A stretch of DNA of 64,000 bases, taken from NCBI GenBank assembly GCA_002840785.1, contig PHCH01000003.1:62001-126000 (forward strand). Direction: 5' to 3'. The translations under genes and the position numbers were made by a program. Positions 32,727 through 39,648 of the stretch are shown in pieces (position 1 is the stretch's first letter; the number at the start of each line of letters is the position of its first letter). The notes under the pieces were generated by a model. The model saw only the letters and a program-made list of their open reading frames with translations, ran no database searches and was not told where the DNA came from. This DNA is from Betaproteobacteria bacterium HGW-Betaproteobacteria-4. Lineage in GTDB: Bacteria; Pseudomonadota; Gammaproteobacteria; Burkholderiales; Rhodocyclaceae.

Positions 32727-32888
32727 ATGTTCGAATTCGGGACGCTGTTCGGTTCAATACCGAAAAGGTGGGCTTTACTAGTTCTTAACCGCCGTGCCGC
32801 CGACTTGCAAGCTGTTACGAGAATCTTGGCCGATGACGGATATATTATTGGCCAATCAATTGCTCAGAAGATCTTGAACAGGCTCTAA
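32727..32888 (+). CDS. 53-residue ORF between Pycsar effector and cyclase
   Basis: An ATG at 32727 follows a GGGGTGG purine stretch about 6 bases upstream. The frame ends in TAA at 32888, 10 bases before the cyclase ATG. The peptide starts MFEFGTLFGSIPKRWALLVL, then forms a helical segment LQAVTRILADDGYIIGQSIA. I recognise no family. Its tight placement in the operon suggests a real small gene or a translational leader for the cyclase. Confidence 0.45.
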   Translation: MFEFGTLFGSIPKRWALLVLNRRAADLQAVTRILADDGYIIGQSIAQKILNRL

Positions 32889-32898
32889 CGGTAAAAAT

Positions 32899-33594
32899 AT
32901 GGCACTCAAAGAAGACCTCGAGTCACAGGTCAAACAGATTCTCATGGAGCAGTGGACGGTTGAATCGACCAAGGGGGTACCCGACCCCGAACAACTGCGA
33001 CTTTCAAATCACGCGAAAGACCTGGAAACCGCTACAGTTCTGTACGCGGATCTCGATGGTTCAACGAACATGGTGGACAGTTACCAATGGTCGTTCAGTG
33101 CGGAGATTTACAAAGGGTATCTTCGATGTGCTGCGCGAATCATTGCAGAAGAGGGTGGGGTCGTGACTGCCTACGACGGTGACCGCGTGATGGCTGTTTT
33201 CACCGGTACTACAAAGAATACAAGTGCTGTGCGGGCCGCCATGAAGATCAACTATGCCGTTGAAGAGATTATTCGACCTGCCATCGCCAAACAGTATCCC
33301 AACACGAACTTCGAGCTAAAGCATGTCATAGGTATAGACAGCAGCCAACTTAGAGCCGCTCGAATTGGAGTACGCGGCTACAACGATCTCGTTTGGATTG
33401 GGAGAGCAGCCAACTACGCAGCGAAGCTTACAAACCTATCCGACAAGCCACTGTGGATCACGAAGACGGTTTATGACTCAATGAATAAAGACGTCAAACT
33501 ATCTGGCGATGGCCGCGAGATGTGGGAAAAGCGCTATTGGACTGCAATGAGCAATATGGAAATTTACTGTTCGACTTGGCTATACGGTGTCTAA
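32899..33594 (+). CDS. pycC: Pycsar pyrimidine-type nucleotide cyclase (PycC-like)
   Basis: A protein of 231 residues built from one class III cyclase homology domain. The metal-binding aspartates are visible in YADLDGST (D51) and AYDGDRVMAVF (D95). A later HVIGIDSSQLRAARIGVRG and VWIGRAANYAAKL complete the fold. Compact class III cyclases beside a PycTM effector define Pycsar, where the product is cCMP or cUMP. Which base is used cannot be read here. There is no signal peptide or membrane part. It converges with the E2-like gene, whose end is 122 bases away with no clear terminator between. Confidence 0.85.
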   Translation: MALKEDLESQVKQILMEQWTVESTKGVPDPEQLRLSNHAKDLETATVLYADLDGSTNMVDSYQWSFSAEIYKGYLRCAARIIAEEGGVVTAYDGDRVMAVFTGTTKNTSAVRAAMKINYAVEEIIRPAIAKQYPNTNFELKHVIGIDSSQLRAARIGVRGYNDLVWIGRAANYAAKLTNLSDKPLWITKTVYDSMNKDVKLSGDGREMWEKRYWTAMSNMEIYCSTWLYGV

Positions 33595-33716
33595 GCCAGG
33601 AAGGGCTCCCCGCACCTCACCGACATTCCTTAGCCCGTAGCCCGCCAGCAAGTAGCGATTCATCATCTGATTTCCCGTACATCGCCGACCTCGGTGCCGA
33701 CGTGCCTGCTTCTGCA

Positions 33717-34535
33717 TCAACGTTGAACTGCTTCCTGCTCTTGGTACTGCGCTACCGGTTCTGGGCGTTTCAGAGGGCAGGAATCGCATGTCCCGCAACA
33801 ACTCTTCTCCTGCATGCTCTTCCAATACAGTTCTTCTGCCTGCTCCCAGTCACGAAGGGCAAGGACTAGCTCGCTAGCTTGCTTGGCATGGTCTGCGCAG
33901 CTACGCAGCCTCTTGGGTATCCGCATGCCGGATTTTCCGCAGAAGCAGCGCTGCTTCTGGTTGATAACCTTCTTGCTCAACTCCCAAACGCTGTAGAAGT
34001 GAGTACCGTCAATCCATAGATCAAGAATGGGCCTGCCCTTTGAGTGTCTGTGCTTGAGCTGTAAGCGCCTATCAGCCAGTGCGGTAGCCATATTGTCATT
34101 GAAGGCGACAACCGCAGCCTGCGCCCGTAATTGGTAGTAGGCTGCATCGCCATGGGCCCACACATCGTTGTTCGGCCACCTGCGTTGTACACGGGCGCGC
34201 TCTTGCAGCTTTAGGTACTTATATACAGTTTCAAGCCATGCACTTGCGGACACTTCATTGACGACATCCAAGCAAGTAATGTCAGCATAGTACAGACAGA
34301 AGGTGCCGTCCGGATTAATGTGCCGCTCTGGACAGAACGACGGCAAATGCTGTGGTACTTCTTCTTGTGCCGTTACCCGCTCCCCCTTTTTCTTGAGTCG
34401 TAGCTTGTAGGGGATGATCCTGCCGTCCACCAATTTGACCGGCAATTCAAGAATGGTTGATGTATCAGAAACCTCAGTGCACGCGCCGCCGAACTCGGGA
34501 GCAGCCAGCGAAATGAGGGCTATAGCCGAGGTCAA
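33717..34535 (-). CDS. E2-like ubiquitin-transfer protein with cysteine-rich tail
   Basis: A protein of 272 residues from a TTG start. Residues 63-90 carry a motif seen in bacterial E2-like proteins of defence operons: HLPSFCPERHI then DGTFCLYY, with C80 the best candidate for the transfer cysteine. W120-P and AHGDAAYYQ near 127 fit the same family. A zinc-binding, SEC-C-like segment follows (CFC 197-199, C213, H216), then CCGTCDSC at 246-253. It lies directly behind the double cyclase gene in the same reading frame, separated by one TGA and four codons. In type II CBASS an E1/E2 fusion conjugates the nucleotide synthase; a similar action on the cyclase here is inference. No E1 or JAB protease is nearby. 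Confidence 0.7.
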   Translation of the reverse strand: MTSAIALISLAAPEFGGACTEVSDTSTILELPVKLVDGRIIPYKLRLKKKGERVTAQEEVPQHLPSFCPERHINPDGTFCLYYADITCLDVVNEVSASAWLETVYKYLKLQERARVQRRWPNNDVWAHGDAAYYQLRAQAAVVAFNDNMATALADRRLQLKHRHSKGRPILDLWIDGTHFYSVWELSKKVINQKQRCFCGKSGMRIPKRLRSCADHAKQASELVLALRDWEQAEELYWKSMQEKSCCGTCDSCPLKRPEPVAQYQEQEAVQR

Positions 34536-34547
34536 GAGAGCCTTGAC

Positions 34548-36089
34548 TCAGTGGTCAGCTGTCTTTGCATTTGCATGGGGACGAACTTCGCGGTGATCGG
34601 CGCGGATAATGGCGGGAGATCCGGCGTAGGCATCTGCACGGGCTTGCTTGGCGGACTCATCTCCCTTGTCAGCCAGCGCTTCAGTAGCCTCCACATAGTC
34701 CATGTTTGCGACTTTACGCATTTTGCCGAACAGGTTTTTAACGGCATCGGATCCGGCGTCATAGGCAGCCTGACCGATCGCCGTCTCCGTACCCGAGCAA
34801 CCGCATTGGCGATTCTCTGATTCAAGCACCTTACGGCCTATGGCGCAGCGAATGCGGTCGCCTTTTTTACCCAAACGGGTGACCGAGATGGGACCCAAAT
34901 CGAAGCCAATAGCCAACCCTAAGTCACCCGTCTCGTGGCCCTCGGCGTGCAAGCGCTCAATCGCCAAGTTGAAACTGCTGCGTAGAGCCCCAGCCAAGCG
35001 GGTAGATTCTGAAACGGACGTCTCCTCATCCGTAGTGTGAGCTGTGCCATCGCAAGACAGACCGTGCACACAGTCACCGATGAAGCGGACCCGGCGCCCC
35101 TTGAAGTCAGAAGTCACTACGCGCTCCAGTTCGGCGCGCAGAACGTGCAGGGTGCGCACGACATCCTCGGCATTATCATCAATATGGTTAGCCACGTATG
35201 CCGTAAAGCCATCGATATCAGCGTATAGGCTGATCATTTCCTGGCGTTTTGAGTTCGCGGGCGTCAGCGCGGAGATATCCATTTCACACAAGGGCGGGGT
35301 CTGGCGAGTAAGCTGATAGCTGCCAATAGGGTTTTTCTCTAAGTCATCGCGCCATTCCTTGACTATTTCGTCAACGGTCACATCCAACTTGGCCACTTCC
35401 TGACAGCCGTTGATCTCGTCGGCGCTGAGGACAGATTTTTCGGGAGATTCCTTTTCCGGCAGGCCAATCACCTTACGAGCGGCATTCGTGAGATAGATAC
35501 CCTTGGCGTTATTGTTGCTGGCGAGCTTGGCTGCATGGTTGGCAGGATCGCCCAGAAATAGAGGTTCACGGTAGCCATTGCGTCCATTGTTGACGGCAAG
35601 GGCGCGGCCGGTGTCGATGCCAATGCGCACCTTAGCTGCTGGGATATGTTCATCATCATCGCCAGTTTCTGCGAGCACATCGATAATAAGCTGGGCCGAG
35701 GCGACAGCACGCTGGACACGCTTGGTTTCGGCGTTGGTCTCGCTGTTGTAGGGCTTGGTGAACAAGGAATGCAACCTCTGACTATGGAAATCGACGCGCC
35801 GGGCGTCGACCCTGTCAAGAATGCGCTTGACGGCTCGGTAGTGTTGGTCCAGGAAGCGCAGTGTACGCTTGTGGCATTCAACACCTTCGATATCCGTAAT
35901 GTTGAGCATGTCGTCGAGGTTGAGGATGTCTGCATACAGGTGAACCCCGTCAACGCGGTAGGCCACATTTGTCGGGATCAATTCCAAAGACATGTCACGG
36001 GAGTAGTCTTTGATAATGACATCCTTCACATCAGCCAGCTTCTTGTCGATGTGTTCGGCAGCACGGTCATGATTCCAGTTCTTACTCAC
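34548..36089 (-). CDS. Double-domain class III nucleotide cyclase, Pycsar-like
   Basis: A protein of 513 residues from a GTG start with a good ribosome site (AAGGAG). It contains two cyclase homology domains. The C-terminal one has both metal aspartates: YADIDGFT (D291) and RFIGDCVHGL (D339). The N-terminal one keeps the first (LYADIL, D54) but has H-S-Q at 102-104 where the second aspartate is expected. It therefore looks like a fused pseudo-dimer with one degraded partner, as in mammalian adenylyl cyclase. It probably makes the signal read by the divergent CNMP-TIR protein. A TTGTGC-N17-TATATT promoter lies upstream. Confidence 0.82.
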   Translation of the reverse strand: MSKNWNHDRAAEHIDKKLADVKDVIIKDYSRDMSLELIPTNVAYRVDGVHLYADILNLDDMLNITDIEGVECHKRTLRFLDQHYRAVKRILDRVDARRVDFHSQRLHSLFTKPYNSETNAETKRVQRAVASAQLIIDVLAETGDDDEHIPAAKVRIGIDTGRALAVNNGRNGYREPLFLGDPANHAAKLASNNNAKGIYLTNAARKVIGLPEKESPEKSVLSADEINGCQEVAKLDVTVDEIVKEWRDDLEKNPIGSYQLTRQTPPLCEMDISALTPANSKRQEMISLYADIDGFTAYVANHIDDNAEDVVRTLHVLRAELERVVTSDFKGRRVRFIGDCVHGLSCDGTAHTTDEETSVSESTRLAGALRSSFNLAIERLHAEGHETGDLGLAIGFDLGPISVTRLGKKGDRIRCAIGRKVLESENRQCGCSGTETAIGQAAYDAGSDAVKNLFGKMRKVANMDYVEATEALADKGDESAKQARADAYAGSPAIIRADHREVRPHANAKTADH

Positions 36090-36149
36090 TAACTTCTCCT
36101 TCTAGAGGTGGCAAGCGGCCTTCTAAGGATCACGCGCGAACCGTGGGCG

Positions 36150-36178
36150 AATATAGGCAGCCTCCCAACTACGCACAA
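36150..36178 (-). promoter_or_regulatory. Sigma70-type promoter for the double cyclase
   Basis: Read on the - strand, TTGTGC (36178-36173) is followed after exactly 17 bases by TATATT (36155-36150). Transcription would begin near 36143, giving a leader of about 54 bases before the GTG at 36089. Confidence 0.5.
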
Positions 36179-36244
36179 ATTGCTACATATATTGCCCGGG
36201 GAAAAAGGCCTATGAATTTTAGTTTTTCGGAACAAGGAACCCTA

Positions 36245-36271
36245 TTAGCACTCTTTTGTACCGAGTGCTAA
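36245..36271. promoter_or_regulatory. CIRCE element (HrcA operator)
   Basis: TTAGCACTC at 36245-36253 and GAGTGCTAA at 36263-36271 are separated by exactly nine bases. This matches the CIRCE consensus TTAGCACTC-N9-GAGTGCTAA at all 18 positions. HrcA binds this operator and releases it on heat shock or when GroEL is overloaded. It lies midway between the divergent cyclase and TIR-effector genes. Confidence 0.85.
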
Positions 36272-36304
36272 ATACTATATGCAGTAGCACCACTCAAGTC
36301 AAGA

Positions 36305-36318
36305 CACTACCTGTAGTG
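36305..36318. promoter_or_regulatory. Short inverted repeat, possible second operator
   Basis: CACTAC (36305-36310) pairs with GTAGTG (36313-36318) across two bases in the promoter region of the TIR effector. It could be a regulator site; nothing else supports a function. Confidence 0.25.
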
Positions 36319-36369
36319 ACAACGCCTTTGGCCCGGAGCCGCTTGCACACGAATAAAAAAGTTTAATGG

Positions 36370-36377
36370 TATAAAAT
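36370..36377 (+). promoter_or_regulatory. Probable -10 box of the TIR effector gene
   Basis: TATAAAAT lies 42 bases before the ATG at 36419. Upstream is AT-rich, but the nearest -35-like TTGCAC (36343-36348) is 21 bases away, longer than normal. The box sits only 5 bases before the GTG at 36383, which argues that translation begins at 36419. Confidence 0.35.
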
Positions 36378-36418
36378 TCAGCGTGAGCTATCGCAAAAAA
36401 AGCGTGGAGATTACAGGT

Positions 36419-37330
36419 ATGTTTGAGAGATATTCCGGGCCCACAGGAAAGCGGCTGCGCTTTGACGCCTTCCTCAACCAAAAGTTGGTGGGCGGCGATA
36501 AGGATCTTGCCGCTGAGCTCGTTGAGATGGCGGAGCTAATCCCGGTCAAGGCCGGCGAGATCATTATCCAACAGGACGGGACCGACAACGACCTGTACTT
36601 CATTATCACGGGAGCTTTCGACATTACAGTGAACTCGACCCGTATTCGCCAGCGTTGTCCTGGTGATTCCGTTGGCGAGATGGCTGCGGTTGAACCAATT
36701 CAGAAGCGTTCCGCAACGGTCAGTGCTGCGGAGGATTCGATCGTAGGCAAGATCACTGAAGCACAACTGACAGAACTGGCGAGCCGCTATCCCGACATCT
36801 GGCGCCGCATGGCCAAAGAGCTCTCGAAGAGGCTGATGGAGCGTAATCACTTTGTGAACAGGCGGCGCGACAAAATCCGTGTTTTTGTGATTTCTAGCAC
36901 AGAAGCGATCCCAGTTGCGCGCCTGCTGCAGGCTGAGTTCGCGCACGATCCTTTCTTGACCGTGCCTTGGAACCAGGGCGTCTTCAGGGTGGCGTCGTAC
37001 ACCCTCGAGGACATCGAGCGTGAGCTAGATCAATGCGATTTCGCGGTGGCAATTGCAGGCGGTGACGATACTACAAATAGCCGTGGCACCGAATGGCCCG
37101 CCCCTCGCGATAACGTAATTTTCGAGCTTGGCCTATTCATGGGGCGCCTCGGCCGCAAGCGCGCGATCCTGATGGAACCGCGCGGCGAAGGAGTCAAGCT
37201 CCCGAGCGACCTGGCCGGCGTGACAACAATTCCATACGTTTACGATCCGAAAAGCGACACTGAGGCGAAGTTCGGTCCGGCTGCAACCACTCTGCGGAAA
37301 CATATCATGAGCCTCGGAACGATCTCATAA
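36419..37330 (+). CDS. pycTIR: Cyclic-nucleotide-binding TIR effector, PycTIR-like
   Basis: A protein of 303 residues from the ATG at 36419, which has GGAG about 9 bases upstream; a GTG at 36383 would add 12 residues. The N-terminal domain is a CAP-type cyclic nucleotide sensor with phosphate-binding-cassette pattern GDSVGEMAAVEPIQKRSATV. The C-terminal domain is a TIR fold of the CAP12/Pycsar type: KIRVFVISSTEAIPVARLL, a CDFAVAIAGGDD strand, then DNVIFELGLFMGRLGR, whose Glu is the expected NADase residue. On binding cCMP or cUMP such proteins deplete NAD+ and stop the infected cell. It is transcribed divergently from the double cyclase, its likely signal source. Confidence 0.85.
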   Translation: MFERYSGPTGKRLRFDAFLNQKLVGGDKDLAAELVEMAELIPVKAGEIIIQQDGTDNDLYFIITGAFDITVNSTRIRQRCPGDSVGEMAAVEPIQKRSATVSAAEDSIVGKITEAQLTELASRYPDIWRRMAKELSKRLMERNHFVNRRRDKIRVFVISSTEAIPVARLLQAEFAHDPFLTVPWNQGVFRVASYTLEDIERELDQCDFAVAIAGGDDTTNSRGTEWPAPRDNVIFELGLFMGRLGRKRAILMEPRGEGVKLPSDLAGVTTIPYVYDPKSDTEAKFGPAATTLRKHIMSLGTIS

Positions 37331-37582
37331 TGAGCATCGCACAATACCGATCCTGAAACAGCGCAATCGACAAAATTGTCCGAACGGTATCGCTCAATCT
37401 GGTCTGACTCGTACAACTAGCAAACGAGAAGAACGTCCTAACCGAAATACGGTAAGTTGTCGTTTATCGTCATACCAATCCAGATCGAGAATTCGCGCTC
37501 ATCAATTTGGAAGATCGCTTTACGAAATACGGTGTAAGCCCCCGGCGAAGTCATCTGTAAATTCAGGGTTTAGACCGTGAAG

Positions 37583-37615
37583 ATAGTGTCCACTAAAGAC
37601 GATGGTGGACACTAT
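37583..37615 (+). promoter_or_regulatory. Hairpin around the IS66 tnpA start
   Basis: ATAGTGTCCAC (37583-37593) pairs perfectly with GTGGACACTAT (37605-37615). The ATG at 37602 lies in the loop. It could reduce translation from outside transcripts, a known way for insertion sequences to avoid activation by read-through. Confidence 0.4.
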
Positions 37616-37988
37616 GGAAATCGAGAAGCCAATCCGCCGCAGGCGGAGCCATACAGAAGAGTTCAAGCAGGCGGTAATCGCAGCCTGTTGCGAAGCCGGT
37701 GCATCAGTCGCCGGCATTGCACTAGCCAATGAGCTCAATGCAAATCAGGTCCGTCGCTGGATGCGAGAACGAGGCATGGAGCCGCCGAGCCGTAGCCTTC
37801 CGGTGCGGTCGATGTCATCGGAGTGCGGTACCGAACCTGCATTTGTTCCGGTACCGATTCCCCCCGTCGTCTCGGCCATCCCTGACATTCGGATCGAAGT
37901 CCGGCGTGGCAACACGGCGGTGAAGATTGAATGGCCCGGACCGGCGGCGAGTGATTGTGCCGCCTGGTTGCGAGACTGGCTGCGGTGA
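37602..37988 (+). CDS. tnpA: IS66 accessory protein TnpA
   Basis: A protein of 128 residues. It has a helix-turn-helix N-terminus (RRRSHTEEFKQAVIAACCEA, then NQVRRWMRE) typical of the IS3/IS66 orfA group. The C-terminal half is a Pro-rich linker and a strand region (IRIEVRRGNTAVKIEWP). It is required with TnpB for IS66 transposition. The stop overlaps the TnpB GTG start. Confidence 0.88.
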   Translation: MVDTMEIEKPIRRRRSHTEEFKQAVIAACCEAGASVAGIALANELNANQVRRWMRERGMEPPSRSLPVRSMSSECGTEPAFVPVPIPPVVSAIPDIRIEVRRGNTAVKIEWPGPAASDCAAWLRDWLR

Positions 37989-38314
37989 TTCGGGTCGATG
38001 CCCTGTGGCTATCGACCACGCCTCTGGATATGCGGGCCGGTACCGAAACGATCCTGGCGCGGGTCGTCTCGATGTTTGGCGAAGCCCGGCCGCACCATGC
38101 CTATCTGTTCACCAATCGCCGAGCTAATCGACTGAAGGTGCTGGTCCATGATGGCTACGGCATCTGGCTGGCGAACCGTCGGCTCAATCAGGGACGTTTC
38201 TGCTGGCGACATGGCAACACCAGCGTCGAGCTGACCCGGCCACAATTCGATGCACTCATCCTCGGCCTGCCTTGGGAGCGCCTGGCCGATGGCGGCGTGA
38301 TCCGGATTGTTTGA
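37985..38314 (+). CDS. tnpB: IS66 Orf2-type protein TnpB
   Basis: A protein of 109 residues from the GTG at 37985, which overlaps the tnpA stop as GTGA. The sequence has the family pattern: WLSTTPLDMRAGTETILARV, LFTNRRANRLKVLVHDGYG and FCWRHGNTSVELTRPQFDAL. Full length, no damage seen. It acts with TnpA and TnpC in transposition. Confidence 0.9.
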   Translation: MIRVDALWLSTTPLDMRAGTETILARVVSMFGEARPHHAYLFTNRRANRLKVLVHDGYGIWLANRRLNQGRFCWRHGNTSVELTRPQFDALILGLPWERLADGGVIRIV

Positions 38315-38352
38315 CGGTCCACCAGTAGGGAAGTCCACGATAGTCAAAGGCT

Positions 38353-39648
38353 GTGGTGACCGGCATCATGCCGGTCATGACGCTGCCTGCCAACCTTGAC
38401 CAACTGACTGCCGAAGAACTTCGCCAATTGGCGCAAGGTCTGGCATTACAGGTTGCCGAGCGCGATGCATTGATCGACCGGCAAGACCGTGAGTTGGGCT
38501 GGCGCCAAGGCAAGATCGACAAACTTACCCATGAACTGGCCATGCACAAGCGCTGGCGCTTCGGGGTCAAGACCGAGCACTGGCCGGTCGAGCAGCGGCA
38601 ATTGTTCGAGGAAACCATTGATGCCGACCTGGCGGCGATGGAAGAGGAACTAGCGCAACTATCTGCAACGCCACCAAAGGCGAAAGGCCAAGCCAAGCGC
38701 CAGCCACTGCCGGCAAACCTGCCGCGTACCGACATTCATCACGAACCGGAATCCACGGTCTGCCCTTGCGGCTGCACGATGAAGCGCATCGGCGAGGATG
38801 TGGCCGAGAAACTTGATTACACGCCCGGCGTCTTCAGCGTTGAGCGCCATATTCGTGGCAAATGGGTCTGTGGGCAGTGCGAAACGCTGATCCAGGCGCC
38901 GGTCCCGGCGCACGTCATCGACAAGGGCATCCCGACCAGCGGACTGCTGGCCCAGGTGCTGGTTGCCAAGTATCTCGACCATCTGCCGCTCTACCGCCAG
39001 GAAGCGATGTTCGGCCGAGCCGGACTGGCCATTCCGCAATCGACGCTGGCCCAATGGGTTGGGAAATGCGGGGTGGCACTCCAGCCACTGGTCGATGCCC
39101 TGAAGGATGAGATGCTCGGGCATCGGGTACTCCATGCCGATGAAACGCCGGTCGCCATGCTCGATCCGGGGGCCGGCAAGACGCATCGGGCCTATCTCTG
39201 GTCCTACAGCATCGGCGCCTTTGAGCCAACCAAAGCGGTGATCTATGACTTTGCCGAAAGCCGTGCCGGCAGGCATGCCCAGGAATTCCTGGGCGACTGG
39301 CGCGGCACGCTGGTCTGTGACGACTACTCGGGTTACAAGGCGTTGCTGGCCAATGGATTGACCGAGGCTGGCTGCATGGCGCATGCACGGCGCAAGTTCT
39401 TCGACCTGCACAGCCAGAAGCAGAGCCTGATCGCCGGCGAGGCACTGGATTATTTCGGCAAACTCTATGGGGTCGAGCGGGAAGTCGTTGAACTCAATGC
39501 CGATGAACGACGACGAATTCGGGAGGCGAAAGCCCGACCGATTGCTGATGAATTGCATGCCTGGCTGACCCGACAACGGCAGGTGGTGCCCAATGGAGGG
39601 TCGGCCGGGAATCATGAAAAATTCCCCGAAAACCGCCTACTCTTCTGA
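38353..39648 (+). pseudogene. tnpC: IS66 transposase TnpC, C-terminally truncated
   Basis: About 431 residues against roughly 510-530 for intact TnpC. The first ATG likely to be used is 38377 (MTLPANLDQLTAEEL); a GTG at 38353 is possible, and an 8-bp hairpin (38357-38375) sits between them. The coiled N-terminus, the zinc-finger CPCGC...CGQC region and the DDE core up to LHAWLTRQRQVVPNG are present. The final block with the conserved WVENQIRP motif is missing. The reading frame runs into foreign sequence after about 39606 and ends inside the tail of the convergent gene. Because the glutamate-bearing C-terminal part is gone it should be inactive. Confidence 0.85.

Larger units (their letters stand above)
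37534..39606 (+). mobile_element. IS66-family element with lost right end
   Basis: The left end is probably at 37534, where GTAAGCCCCCGGCGAAG resembles the GTAAGCG...-type terminal repeat of IS66. tnpA, tnpB and tnpC follow in the usual order with a GTGA overlap of the first two. Homology to TnpC stops near 39606, about 90 residues before the expected end, and the matching right repeat is not seen before the KfrA/TnpT-like gene. The element is therefore a remnant. Because the right end is missing, no target duplication can be checked. Confidence 0.8.

Noticed and set aside
33717-37330. CBASS type II
   Set aside because: The nucleotide enzyme is a class III cyclase, not a CD-NTase (no GS...DxD pattern), and no E1 or JAB gene is present. 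The TIR effector has a CAP-type sensor, as in Pycsar.
37345-37460. Possible terminator after the TIR effector (GACAA/TTGTC near 37370)
   Set aside because: The stem is only 5 bp with a 2-base loop and no T-run; too weak to call.
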